Source of the DNA: Dracaena cambodiana
Taxonomy: Eukaryota > Streptophyta > Magnoliopsida > Asparagales > Asparagaceae
Assembly (NCBI GenBank): GCA_036321105.1
Contig: JAYEPQ010000002.1
Span: 56,577,587-56,641,586, forward strand
Length of the DNA stretch: 64,000 nucleotides
Reading direction: 5' to 3'
Below the pieces are notes generated by a model. The model was not told where the DNA came from, made no database searches, and saw only the letters and a list, made by a program, of their open reading frames with translations. Of this stretch, positions 1 to 9,978 are shown one piece after another. The stretch's first letter is position 1, and every line of letters begins with the position of its first letter. The translations under genes were made by a program, and so were the position numbers.

Positions 1-917
1 TATATAATGAGATGTCGGAGGGTCTACTAGATCATGAGATTCCTCCAAGTGCTTTGAAGTCCCAAATAGCGCTTCAATCGTTTTTCATTTACTTTTGAAC
101 GTATGACCATTCTTTAGATTTGCGATATCGATTGCGCCATGCAGATATACAGTTTTAACTATGAACGTAATTTTTCCAGAAACTGATGAAGGTATGAATT
201 GTATAATAACACTTTATCAGAAAGATGAAATACATGGCGTGTGATATGGTGATCATGCCATATTCTCATTTTCTCTTTTGAAATGCGTGAATTATCATAT
301 GCCTCACGTCTTATCTCTTCCAACTCATTTTTTGATAGTTTTCATAATGGGCAAACTAAATTGATATTGAGATTTATTGATATAATTTCCCTATATACCT
401 TATGCTCTATCACTACAAGCAAATGACAAGATTTTCCATAGACTATTCTATATGTAGACATGTCTAAGGGAGTTTTATATGTTGTACGGTAAGCTCATAA
501 AGTATCGGTCAGTCTAAAAGACCAATGTTTGTGAGATGGATTAACCATTTTCTTTAGTATTTGCTTGATTTCCTTATTTGTTAGCTCAACTTGTCCATTT
601 GACTGTGAGTGATAAGGTGTAGCAATATTGTGAATAATATGATATTTCTTCATTAAATTTCAAAGGTTTTATTACAAAAATGAGAACCCCGTTGTTTATT
701 ATGGCTTTAGAAACTCCAAATCTGGACAATCTATGTTCCATTAAAGATTTAATAAGAGTCTGTTAACCATTATTTCTGCATACTGTAGCTTCTACCCATT
801 TAGAGACATAATCGACCGAATCGATGATATAAGCATATCTTTTAGAAATAGGAAAGGATTCCTTGAAGACAATACCCCAATAATCGATTATCTCAATTGT
901 AAAAATGGGCGTTAGAG
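1..917 (-). pseudogene. Integrase remnant, Athila/Tat-type gypsy element (family X)
   Basis: On the minus strand this stretch encodes a broken retroviral-type integrase. Near 917 the reading frame gives a core start resembling 'IDYWGIVFKESFPISK' and then 'VDYVSKWVEA', the usual plant gypsy integrase pattern around the first catalytic Asp. Further left there are a stop after the NNG codons and frame changes, then the 'ATPYHSQ-NGQVE' region in pieces (about 560-640) and the integrase C-terminal part (about 1-490). Positions 490-917 are clearly similar to 21655-22075, so both belong to one family. The integrase ends abruptly at 917, where the LTR of a plus-strand Athila derivative begins, so that element inserted into this gene. 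The rest of the host element lies outside the window or has been lost. Confidence 0.8.
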
Positions 918-2162
918 TGATGAGTGTCATATAGTGCATATTTATAACCTTTATACTATCTTTTTTTTGCATTTAAATAATGTTACTTGGTACTTTTAGT
1001 GTGTTTTTCCAGTTAAACCTATTTCTACAAGGAGATGGTATAAACTCATAACCGAATTAGGAAACCAATTCCAGAAAGACCTAAAAGTGAATAAAGCTAC
1101 AAGAACATAAAGTTGCAGAGAGACAAAGTCCATTACAATTCAGATCAAAAAGAAAAGGCCAGAACTTCAAGTAGAAGAAAAGAGAAGCCAAGATTCCACT
1201 CTTATGCTGCTATTGAGCAACATTTGCGGCTATTTGGCATCTCAATGGGGCTCACACAGATGAAATATTTATGGGGTTTTTGTTGTAACTTTGTAGTTAC
1301 TCACTTGTATTCGGATTAGGATTTTGTTCTTCGAGGCCTATTTATTGACCGTGTCCTTGTAAGCTAAGATTATATGTAATTTTGTACTCGTAATTATCAA
1401 TAAAGATTAGGGTTTTGCCGAAGGGGTGACAGTCATCATACCACGCTCCAGAGGAGATATTTTGTTCAGAAGTGCTTTCTAGTAAGTAAAAAATCTTTAA
1501 TTTGCTTTTTAGATAGATTCAGTTGCTCTCTAGTATAGATATTCAATGTCTTTTATAAATAAAACCAAGATTTTGATAATTAGAACTTTGACTAACTAAC
1601 TTAATTTAGCTCTAGGATGTAGATGAAATTAGGAATCAACCATGTAATTGCTCTCTAATATTTTTTTCTAAAATAAAATAATAAAGACATAATTTTTCCA
1701 TAAAAAGATTATAATACAACTAATTGTAAATTAATGTTTTGATAGGTTATACTGGAGTTAAATTTCTTGATAGCCTACACTTAGGGTTTGGGGTTGTTGA
1801 TTTTCATCTTTTTCATAGAATTATCTAATGATTTAGATTGTTTTTATAGAAAGTAGTATATTTGATGAGTTATGTTTGCATGTCACTTGATAGCTCATGC
1901 TTAAAACACTTTAAATAAATATTAAAACTAAAAGATCAGTTTTTATGATAGGAGAAAAATAATAAAAGTAATGCTTGGTTGTGAACTAGTAGATTCTATA
2001 TTTTAAACTAATTAGAATAACTTGAATTCAACTTAGAACCATTTGTTAGCTTGTTAGGACTAAAGAATTAGTAAGAATGCAAAAACACTCTAGATCCCTG
2101 TGGGAATGACCTGTAAAGTGCTACAACTAACACTGTACACTTGCAATAAGTTTATCGCATCA
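918..2162 (+). repeat. 5' LTR of the plus-strand Athila derivative
   Basis: The LTR begins TGATGAGTGTCAT and ends TTATCGCATCA, followed seven bases later by the PBS. The same ends recur at 6806 and, inverted, at 7298, 8559, 17195 and 18439. Inside are a weak TATA-like CCTATTTATTG (1337-1347) and a polyadenylation signal AATAAA (1399-1404), in the order expected for U3-R-U5. The 3' part (about 2085-2162) is the conserved U5 block with CCCTGTGGGAATGACCTG. Length is 1245 bp, the same as the LTR at 17195-18439. Confidence 0.9.
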
Positions 2163-2168
2163 AGTTTT

Positions 2169-2186
2169 TGGCGCTATTGCTAGGGG
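2169..2186 (+). other. Primer-binding site, tRNA-Asp type
   Basis: TGGCGCTATTGCTAGGGG lies just inside the left LTR. It differs at a few positions from TGGCGCCGTTGCCGGGGA, the complement of the 3' end of plant tRNA-Asp(GTC), which is the usual primer of Athila/Tat elements. The match is by eye. Confidence 0.8.
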
Positions 2187-2585
2187 GTCCACGGTGTTTT
2201 CTTGCTTTTCTAACATTTTACGGGTTAATAATGTGTGTTGAATATGCAAGGACTAGAAACTGCAAATACAGGAAGGAAAATGGATTAGAAGAGTTTTAGA
2301 GTTGCATAGTAGAAACCAGAGAGATAATCTCTCTAGTTCTACCGCTAATTGGCAGTAAAAACCACCAAATAGCTGCAGCACAGGTGAACTCTAACCCCAA
2401 TTTCTTTTCAATTCTATGTTTCGGTTCACTAGTTTTGTAAAATAATTAAAAAAATAAAAACAACAGGAACAGTAGGAAATCACATTTTTTCTATGATCAT
2501 TTTTCTTCCACCGTTTCATCGTCACCACACCCCACTTCTTGCATTAACTTATGAAACTCACGCATCCACTCACGTTCGCTAGTTC

Positions 2586-4122
2586 ATGCCACATTGGACC
2601 TGTGATCAATTTGGTCGACTCGTAAGATCATATTTGCTCATGGAAGATAAAATGGACCAACTGATCCCGATCCTTCAGGGTCGATGTTACCCATTGTGCA
2701 CATTACTACCGTCATACATCAAACTTCCACATACCGCGAGTAATCACTATAAACTGAAACCGCAGTACATTAGCATGCTGCCTAAATTCAGTAGTTCTAA
2801 TTCTGAAGATGCATCTTTTTATCAGTAATTTTAGGAATTGTGCATGATGATTAAACTTCAATACTTGTTATAGGATGCAATTAAACTCCGCTTAATTCCA
2901 TTCACTCTCAAAAATAATGCCAAGAAGTGGTTATATAGTATGCCTACTGATTCAATCACTAGTTGGGATAAATTCATTGCAGTTTTTCTCAAGAAATATT
3001 ATCTCATGCACAAGATGGCAAAATTTCGAAATCAAATTAATCAATTTCATCAAGTACTGGGAGAACCCTTCTGGAAATACTTGGAACGGTTTAAAGATTT
3101 GTTAGCTCAGTACCTCCACTATGCGATAGAAAAGTAGTGGCTGTATCAAATCGTGTACGAAAAACTCGATTACACATCCAAAACTCTTCTTGAGTCCATG
3201 TGTTAGGGAGAGTTTATAAAAAAGGATTAGGATGAAGTGTGAGGCTTCCTTGAGGACCTATCATGGAAAACTATGCAGTGGGAGAGTCCCGCTGAGAAAC
3301 CCAACACATCGACTTCTACACATATTGTGGGATTCATAATATCAACAACTCGATAGCTACCGAAGCTAAGATTGGAGCCTTTATGTGGAGAATTGAGGCG
3401 ATGGAGACTCTTAGTGCTCTATCGGTGGGTCAAGTCAATCAAATTCAAGTTCTCACATGTCTTAACTATAAAACTCCAAATCATGTTATGGAGGAGTGTC
3501 CATTATTAATGAATCCCATGAGTCCAATACTTGATCAGGCTAACGCCTTGTATCAATGATCCATAAACAATCCTTACGCTCCTATATATAATCCGGACTG
3601 GAAGAACCACCCAAACATCTCATGGGTCAGGGGCAATATCAAGGAGCCTCCAACCCTAACATGCAGCCTCAACCCAATAGTCAGTTCCCGAGACCTAATG
3701 TGGGTGTATATCAATACCTAAATATTACGAATCAAAGAAACAACCAGAATACACCACCTACACATAATCAATCATATCCACAGCAGGGATCTAACAATGA
3801 TTATGATAGATGGCTAACGACACTTCAAAGGAATGTGAAGAATCTTTTCAAGACAATGTCAAATTTACATACAAAAATGCAAAATTTAATAAAAGTGTCT
3901 ATTGGCTTTATACAACAGACCGACCAACAACTTCTCACAACTTCTTCGTCAATCAAGAATATAGAGCAGCAAGTTGGACAGTTAGGCACACAGCTGAGTA
4001 AGCGAAGGCTGGGTACCTTTCCAAGCCAACCAATAATGAATCCCAACTCTAACTCATCTCAGCCTGTTTCATCCCATGTTCACCAATGCAATGTCATTCA
4101 CATACTCAGATCTGGCAAGTAA
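2586..4122 (+). pseudogene. Athila gag (broken)
   Basis: Capsid-like coding sequence in several frames. The N-terminal piece (2586-2828) reads through 'IKLPHT-SNHYKLKPQYISML'. After two stops the core appears at about 2875-3310 with 'NAKKWLYSMPTDSITSWD', 'FLKKYY' and 'WKYLERFKDLLAQ', a pattern typical of plant retrotransposon gag. A zinc-knuckle position (3458-3499) reads CLNYKTPNHVMEEC, so the second Cys of CX2CX4HX4C is Tyr. The C-terminal part (3622-4122) is Q/N/P-rich and ends in a short coiled-coil-like 'IEQQVGQLGTQLSK'. In-frame stops at 2826-2828 (TAA) and 2832-2834 (TAG), plus frameshifts, make it non-functional. The order gag then PR is normal for gypsy elements. Confidence 0.82.
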
Positions 4123-4399
4123 GTGAACAATAATGTGTTATGCCCTCCTGATCTCACTTTTACTATTTCGCAGCTACACCATCTTTTCCATCTCTCCCTC
4201 TCTCCTCTCTCTCCCTCCATGTCCATCTCCATCACCTCTGTTACCATCATATGCTCATTTGGAAGAACATGTTCCTCAGCCAAAAGCACCATATCCCAAT
4301 TGGTTTAGGAAGCTTTCATCATAAATAGAGAAGATTCTTGAAATATTTCAGTAAGTGAAGGTTAATATTCCACTCATTTATTATACAATAACTTTCTAC

Positions 4400-5259
4400 T
4401 TGTGTCAAGTTTCCGAAGGATTTGTGTACTAAGAAACAAGCAAGAAACATTTCTGAGAAAGCATTTCTTGCCATAAATACATTGCAAATCCTCTCTAACT
4501 CCTTGTCTATTAAATACAAAAATCCAAGTTCTCCCACAATCTCATGCACCATTGGGAATATTACATTTGACAAGGCATTGCTTGATCTAGGGAAAGTATC
4601 AACTTGCTTCCTTATACTATTTATCTGCAACTGGGGTTTGTAAAACTTCAACCTACCAAACTCATATTATAGCTAGCTGATCCTTCCATCAAGAGACCAC
4701 TTGGTATGGTTGAATATGTGCTTATTAAGATCGGCGAGTTCATCTTTTCTGTACACTTTATTATCTTAGAAACTAAGCCAATTTTCAATCCACGGAATCA
4801 AATTCTCGTTATCTTAGGCAGGCCATTTCTTGTAACTACAAATGCAGTAATTGATTGCAGGAGTGACCTCATGGAGTTATTATTTCGGAATATGACTACA
4901 ACATTGAACATATTCAATATGGATGAGTATACAACAAGCTCCCTTATTGAGATAAATATGATTCATAGTTTATACCTCATTCTATCTTTTGCGCTGATGA
5001 ACCCTCATTTGAACAAATTATTGAAGATGAGCTTATGCAATTCAATGAATTGGCATGTACTAACTCTACTTCTGATGATACTTGTGCAAATGTTCCATTC
5101 ATTTATGAGCAAATCTTTGAGGATTTGTTTGCAAAGGAGCCTGCATTCCTTTGTGAGTTAGAAGGGCTACCACACTTCACAGTTGGTTCACTTGATCATG
5201 TTTTACTCTTCACACCTCATGATATTCCTACATGTGTGCTTATTACTAACGATGATTAA
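4400..5259 (+). pseudogene. Athila aspartic protease region (broken)
   Basis: Retropepsin-like region following gag. The first piece (4422-4643) contains 'SPTISCTIGNITFDKALLDLGK', equivalent to the uninterrupted protease at 14234-14821, where the active-site segment reads DLGE followed by SVNLLPYSVY. Here the frame is lost just after DLG. The second piece (4706-5161) has 'VEYVLIKIGEFIFSVHFIILET' and 'VILGRPFLVTTNAVIDC', the conserved flap and hydrophobic-Gly segments. A third piece (5035-5259) overlaps in another frame and continues into the linker that normally precedes RT. RT does not follow. Confidence 0.8.
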
Positions 5260-5586
5260 CAAGTTTATAATGAAAAATTCTTTAACCCAATTATTAATGC
5301 CTACATGTAGACAAAGAAAAAGTAAGGATGGTATAAGAAACAAAAAGGTAATTTCATGACTTTTAGGAGGATGATGAGATATAATAATGCGCCCATTACA
5401 CGTTTAAAATGCACACATTATGAAATTGGAAAGCGATCGAGAGGTCATAACCGCCTTTCATGCGTTAATAGATTGACCATATTGAGATCGTTATCTTTCA
5501 CGACTCTCATTAGTTGTATATTATTTGTTAAATAGTTATTATCTTTATTTTGCTACTTTTGGTTCATGTATGAGTGCATACACGAG

Positions 5587-5606
5587 TTTAGGTGTGGGAG
5601 AGTGGG
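5587..5606 (+). other. Internal PPT-like motif
   Basis: TTTAGGTGTGGGAGAGTGGG resembles the purine-rich motif beside the 3' LTR of this family. Equivalent motifs, inverted, are at 9827-9846 and 41194-41214. It marks the left edge of the conserved 3' non-coding region. Use as a second plus-strand priming site is inference. Confidence 0.5.
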
Positions 5607-6020
5607 TTAGAAGATTTTTGTATTTTCTAGAATCTTTAGTTTTTTTTCTTTTTCTAGGATTTTTATTTTATTTTTAGATTTTTGGGTTTCTTTATTTTAC
5701 ACTTTGAGTGGTTTTAGGGTAACTAAAAGAAAATTAAGAAAAAAAATATAAAAAACTAAAAAAAGAAAAAAAAATATATTTTTTAATAAATCAACCTAAT
5801 TAAAAATAAAAGATTAAATTTAGATTTAAAATTTGATTAGGGAGTAGATTGGATAATAAACTAAGAATTTTCTAAAATTCAAAAAATAAATACCGCTAAT
5901 AGTAATTTTGAGGTAAGTATACGTATATTTTTCACTTCACAATAGTTTATTAGGTTAAGGATAAAAATGATAATGATTGAATAGTCTTCTCTCTCTAAAC
6001 AAGAAAAAAATAATAAAAAA

Positions 6021-6137
6021 GGTGAGTCTGATATTTAAGGTAATGATCCTTAATAGAAAGGTGAGTTTGGTATTTAAGGTAATGATACTTAAAAAAAAGG
6101 TGAGTCTGGTATTTAAGACAATAATTCTTTAAAAATA
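6021..6137 (+). repeat. Three 39-bp tandem repeats
   Basis: Three consecutive 39-bp units start with GGTGAGT at 6021, 6060 and 6099 and share 'TTTAAG(G/A)(T/C)AATGAT'. A similar array lies at the same relative position in both other Athila-type elements (9196-9340 and 40642-40735, inverted). Confidence 0.85.
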
Positions 6138-6767
6138 AAAAAAATTAGAGTATGATCCGAGTAATCGAGTATTTGTGCCTAAACAAGCGTGAATCTTTAC
6201 ATGAAAGGTGAAATATTCACAAAAAAGAGAAGAAAAGAAAAAAAGAAAGAATAAAAAGGAAAATAAAAAAATTGTTTAAAGAGAAGAGATAAATCATGAG
6301 CTAGAGTTTAGTCCAAAATTGAAGTAGACTACCACACATGCACGTGATGTATAGGAGCCATGAATTATTTATTTGTGGTTATTGAAAGATAGGATTTAAA
6401 TTTTTAATTAAAATGATAAGTGCATTTGATATGATACTTGACATGAAAACTGATAATCTAAATGCGTTCATGAATTTGTATATTAGTGAAATTAATTGTA
6501 GAAAACATCAGAAAATATCAAAAAAATTCTTTCTTTTGTTTAAAATTTTTGTTTTTCTTAATTTTTGGTTATCCTTAATTTTTATTTTTTTATTCTTTAA
6601 TCTACTTTCTTTGCGAATTTTGTGGGTATATTCACTACAAACCCTCACAATACTCAACTCGTCCACTAGGATAACGTAGGGGCTTAACAGCTTGCTCCAT
6701 GTGCTAAGTGTAATCACGACTCTTGCAAAAGTGAATTAGGATTTTTCATTTTCTTTTTAGGTCTAGG

Positions 6768-6805
6768 TTTTGCTCGAGAACTAGCAAAAGATAGGTCTGT
6801 GGGTA
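6768..6805 (+). promoter_or_regulatory. Conserved hairpin plus polypurine tract next to 3' LTR
   Basis: A perfect 7-bp stem (TTTTGCT 6768-6774, AGCAAAA 6783-6789) with an 8-nt loop is followed by GATAGGTCTGTGGGTA (6790-6805) and then the LTR. The second part occupies the PPT position for plus-strand DNA priming. The other Athila-type copies have the same hairpin and a more G-rich PPT. Confidence 0.7.
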
Positions 6806-7297
6806 TGATGAGTGTCATATAGTGTAAATTTATAGCCTCCTTATTATCTATTTTTGTATTTAAATAATACTACTCAAGTATTTTTAGTGTGTTTTTCAGA
6901 AGAAAACTATTGCAACGAGGAGATGGAATAAACTTGAGCCGGATTAGGAAACCAAGTCAAGAAAAGAGCTAAAATTGAACAAAGTTATAAGAACATGAAG
7001 TTGTGGAGAGCCGAACTCCATTACCGTCATTCAGATCAAAAGGAAGAGATCACAACTTCATGCAAAAGAAAAGAAAAGCCAAGATTCCACTCTTATGCCG
7101 CTATTTGACAGCATTTGCCGCTACTTGGCAACTCAATGGGGCCCACACTGGATGAAATTTTATGGGGTCTTCGATATAATTTTGTAGTTACTCACTTGTA
7201 TTTAGATTAGGGTTTGGTTCTCTGAGGCCTATATATTGGCCGTGTCCTAATAACCTAAAATTATTATGTAATTTTGTACTCATAATTATGAATAACT
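6806..7297 (+). repeat. Truncated 3' LTR of the Athila derivative
   Basis: It starts TGATGAGTGTCATATAGTG like 918 and carries a better TATA box, CCTATATATTGG, at 7228-7239. It aligns with 918 to about 1400 and stops in 'AATTATGAATAACT' near the polyadenylation site. R/U5 (about 760 bp) is missing. The next base starts the inverted LTR of the minus-strand Athila element. Confidence 0.85.
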
Positions 7298-8559
7298 TGA
7301 TGTGAAATATCTACTACAAGCGCACAATATCGGTGTAGCACTATACAGGTTGTTCCCACAGGGATCCAAGGTGTTTTGCTATTCTCACTAATTCTTTAGT
7401 CCTATCAGATTAACTACGGTTTCTAGGTTGTATTTGAACTATTCTAATTAGCCTAGGATATATAATCCACTAGTTTCCAACCATGAATTACTTCTATTAT
7501 TTTCTTCCAATCATAAAATTTTAATTTTTTAGTTTTAATCTTTACTTAAAGTGCTCTAAGCATGTGTTATCAAGTGGTGTGCAAGTATAACACATCAAAT
7601 ATACAACTTTTTATAGAGATAAACTAAATAGTTAGATAACTCTATGATAAAGATGAAAAGTAACAACCTTAAACCTAACTAAATATAGACTATCAAGAAA
7701 TCTAATTCAAGTATAACCTATCAAAGTATTAATGTACGAGTTGTTATATTTCATTCTTTTCATTTAAAAATCTTATATTTATTATTTTATTTAGGAAGAA
7801 AACACTAGAGAGCAACAACATGGTGAATTCCTAGTTTCATCTACATTCTAGAGCTAAACTAAATTAACTAGTCATACTTCTAGTTAGCAATATCATAGTT
7901 TCCTAGAAAGCAATTAAAATTTACACTAAAAAGTAAGATAAATCTATCTGGAAAGCAATTAGAAAAAAATTAGCTAAGAAATTTTGATGAATAGTAAAGA
8001 ATACCTCTGGAGTTTGGTATGACAGTCATCACCCCTTCTGTATACACTAATTTTATTTATAAAATACGAGTACAAAATTTTATCCTATTTCCTCTATGAT
8101 AAACCTTAGATTACAAGAATACAGCCAATATATAGGCTTCAGAAAATCAAATCCTAATCTGAATAAAACTGAAAAACTATAAAATTATATCGAAGTCCCC
8201 GTAGAAATTTCACCCAAATTTGGGCCCACTTTGCCGCCAATTGGTGGGGAATACCTCCAAATAGTAGCAAAACCGTAGGTTCTTCTTCTGGTTTTTCTTC
8301 TTCATGAGTCTCTTGTCTTGTTCTTTTGATTTTGATGACTGTATTAGACTTTGACTCTCTACATCATCATAGTCTTGCAGTTTTACTCACTATTAACTTT
8401 TTTTGGACTAGGTTTCCTAATCCGACTCTGATTTTATACCATCTCCTTGTAGGAATAGGTTTTATCTGAAAATCACACTAAAAATACACGAGTAGCATTA
8501 TTAAAATATAAAAATAGATAATATGGAGGTTATAAATATGCAACATATGACACTCATCA
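7298..8559 (-). repeat. 3' LTR of the minus-strand Athila element
   Basis: On the plus strand it starts TGATGTGAAATATC and ends CACTCATCA, so on the coding strand it runs TGATGAGTG...TTTCACATCA. The length is 1262 bp. A TATA box, CCTATATATTGG on the minus strand, lies at 8125-8136. The polyadenylation area is near 8045-8060 and U5 is at 7298-7400. The PPT directly abuts the 8559 end. Confidence 0.92.
8125..8136 (-). promoter_or_regulatory. TATA box in Athila 3' LTR
   Basis: CCTATATATTGG on the minus strand is conserved at 7228-7239 and 18006-18017 and sits in the U3/R part of each LTR, the expected position of the pol II core promoter. Confidence 0.6.
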
Positions 8560-8597
8560 CACCCCGACACCTATATTTTGCTAGTTCTCGAGCAAAA
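8560..8597 (-). promoter_or_regulatory. Polypurine tract and adjacent hairpin
   Basis: On the minus strand ATAGGTGTCGGGGTG (8575-8560) directly precedes the 3' LTR and is the likely plus-strand primer. Upstream of it is the hairpin TTTTGCT/AGCAAAA (8576-8597) with an 8-nt loop, identical in arm sequence to 6768-6789 and 39956-39977. Confidence 0.7.
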
Positions 8598-9978
8598 TCT
8601 AAATCTAAAATGAAAAAGGAAAATCCTAACTCACTTTCGCAGGAATCGCAATTGTACTTAGCACATGCAACAAGCCATTAAACCCCTAGGTTACCCTTGT
8701 AGACGAGTTGTGTCTTATGAGGGTTTGCGGTAAATATACCCACAAAATTCGTGAAGAAAATAGATTAAGGAATAAAGAAAAGAAAAATAAGGATAATCGA
8801 AAATCAAGAAAATAAAAATTTTATACAAAAGAAAGAAAAAAATCTTTTTTTAATGATATTTTCTTCAATTAATCTCACTAATATACAATCTTAAGAACGC
8901 ATTTAGATTATCAATTTTCAAGTCAAGCGTCATATCAGATTCACTTATCATTTTAATCAAAAACTCAAATCCTATATTTCAATACCCACTAATAGATAAT
9001 TCATTGGCTCCTATACATCTACGTGTATGTGTCATAGTTTACCTCGGCCATAGACTCCAACTCTAACTTATGATTCATCTCCTCTCTCATAACAAGTTTT
9101 TTTTAAGAATATTTCATTTTTCATGTGAATATTCACGCTTCCTTAGGTGCAACATACCCGATTACTCGGATCATACTCCTTTTTTTCACTCTTGAAACAT
9201 TTCCCTAATACCAGACGCATCCCCATCTTTTGCTCTTGAGGCTATTGCCTTAATACTAGGAGCACCCTTTTTTTTTCTTCTCACTTTTTTTTTCATTTCT
9301 GAGACTATTGCCATAATACCGGGCTCATCCCTTTTTTTTTCTTTTTTTTCTTGTTTAGAGATAGAAGACTATTCAATCGTTATCATCTTTATTCTTACCC
9401 TAATAAGCTATTGTGAAGTGAAAAATATATGTATACTTACCTCAAAATTACTGTTAAAGGTATTTATTTTTTGGATTTTAATCTCTTTCATAAAATTTTA
9501 AGTGTATCATCCAATCTACTCTCCTATCAAATTTTAAATCTAAATTTATTCCTTTATTTTTAATTATGTTGATCTATTGATGAAAACATATTTTTTTTAT
9601 TGTTCAATTTTTATTTTTTAATTTAAAATTTTTTTATTTAGTTACCCTAAAAACTACCCCAAGTGTAAAATAAAGAAATCCCAAAAAATCTAAAAATAAA
9701 ATAAAACTCCTAAAATAAAAACTAAAGATAAAATAAGAAACCTAGAATAAAAACTAAAAATCCTAGAGATAAAATAAGAAACCTAGAATAAAAACTAAAA
9801 ATCCTAGAAAATAAAAATCTCCTAATCCACTCCTTCATACCTAAACTTATGTATGCCCTCATGCACAAATTATTAGTGTCGTCCTCTTTTCCTCCTACTG
9901 GATTCTCTGGGTGCACGATGTGCATGTGAAGTAGAAGTCTCTCCACGATTAATTTGTTTCAATCAGCGCAAAATTTTT
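8598..9978 (-). other. Non-coding 3' region of the Athila element
   Basis: About 1.4 kb with no supported gene. It holds a degenerate tandem array with three copies of an 'ATTGCC(T/A)TAATAC' type unit (9196-9340), homopolymer T and A tracts, a small direct duplication of 'AAACCTAGAATAAAAACTAA' (about 9735 and 9778), and the internal PPT-like motif (9827-9846, minus strand). A 74-codon open stretch at 9722-9946 is A/T-rich and probably accidental. Confidence 0.65.
9827..9846 (-). other. Internal PPT-like motif
   Basis: On the minus strand it reads GTTTAGGTATGAAGGAGTGG, matching 5587-5606 and 41194-41214. It lies about 1.25 kb from the terminal PPT, between the additional ORF and the non-coding region. 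Confidence 0.45.

Larger units (their letters stand above)
5260..6767 (+). other. Non-coding 3' region of the Athila derivative
   Basis: About 1.5 kb of AT-rich DNA without a supported gene. It contains the motif at 5587-5606, the minisatellite at 6021-6137, and long A- and T-rich tracts. The same blocks in the same order, inverted, occupy about 8598-9850 and 39978-41214 in the other two Athila-type elements, so the region was retained although it encodes nothing recognisable. Confidence 0.7.
918..7297 (+). mobile_element. Athila-type LTR retrotransposon derivative lacking RT/RNaseH/IN
   Basis: The element has a left LTR (918-2162), a tRNA-Asp-type PBS, a decayed gag, a protease region, a non-coding 3' region with a PPT, and a truncated right LTR (6806-7297). 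Coding similarity stops near 5259; RT, RNase H and integrase are absent although the equivalent 3' non-coding region follows. Gag, PR and LTRs match the minus-strand Athila element at 7298-18439, so this is an internally deleted relative. The right LTR stops at the position equivalent to about 1400 in the left LTR, where the terminus of the minus-strand element begins. No matching target duplication can be found for 913-917. Confidence 0.85.

Noticed and set aside
9722..9946. Leu/Phe-rich frame in the Athila 3' region as a possible membrane peptide
   Set aside because: Built from a local direct duplication and A/T-rich sequence; not preserved in the related copies.
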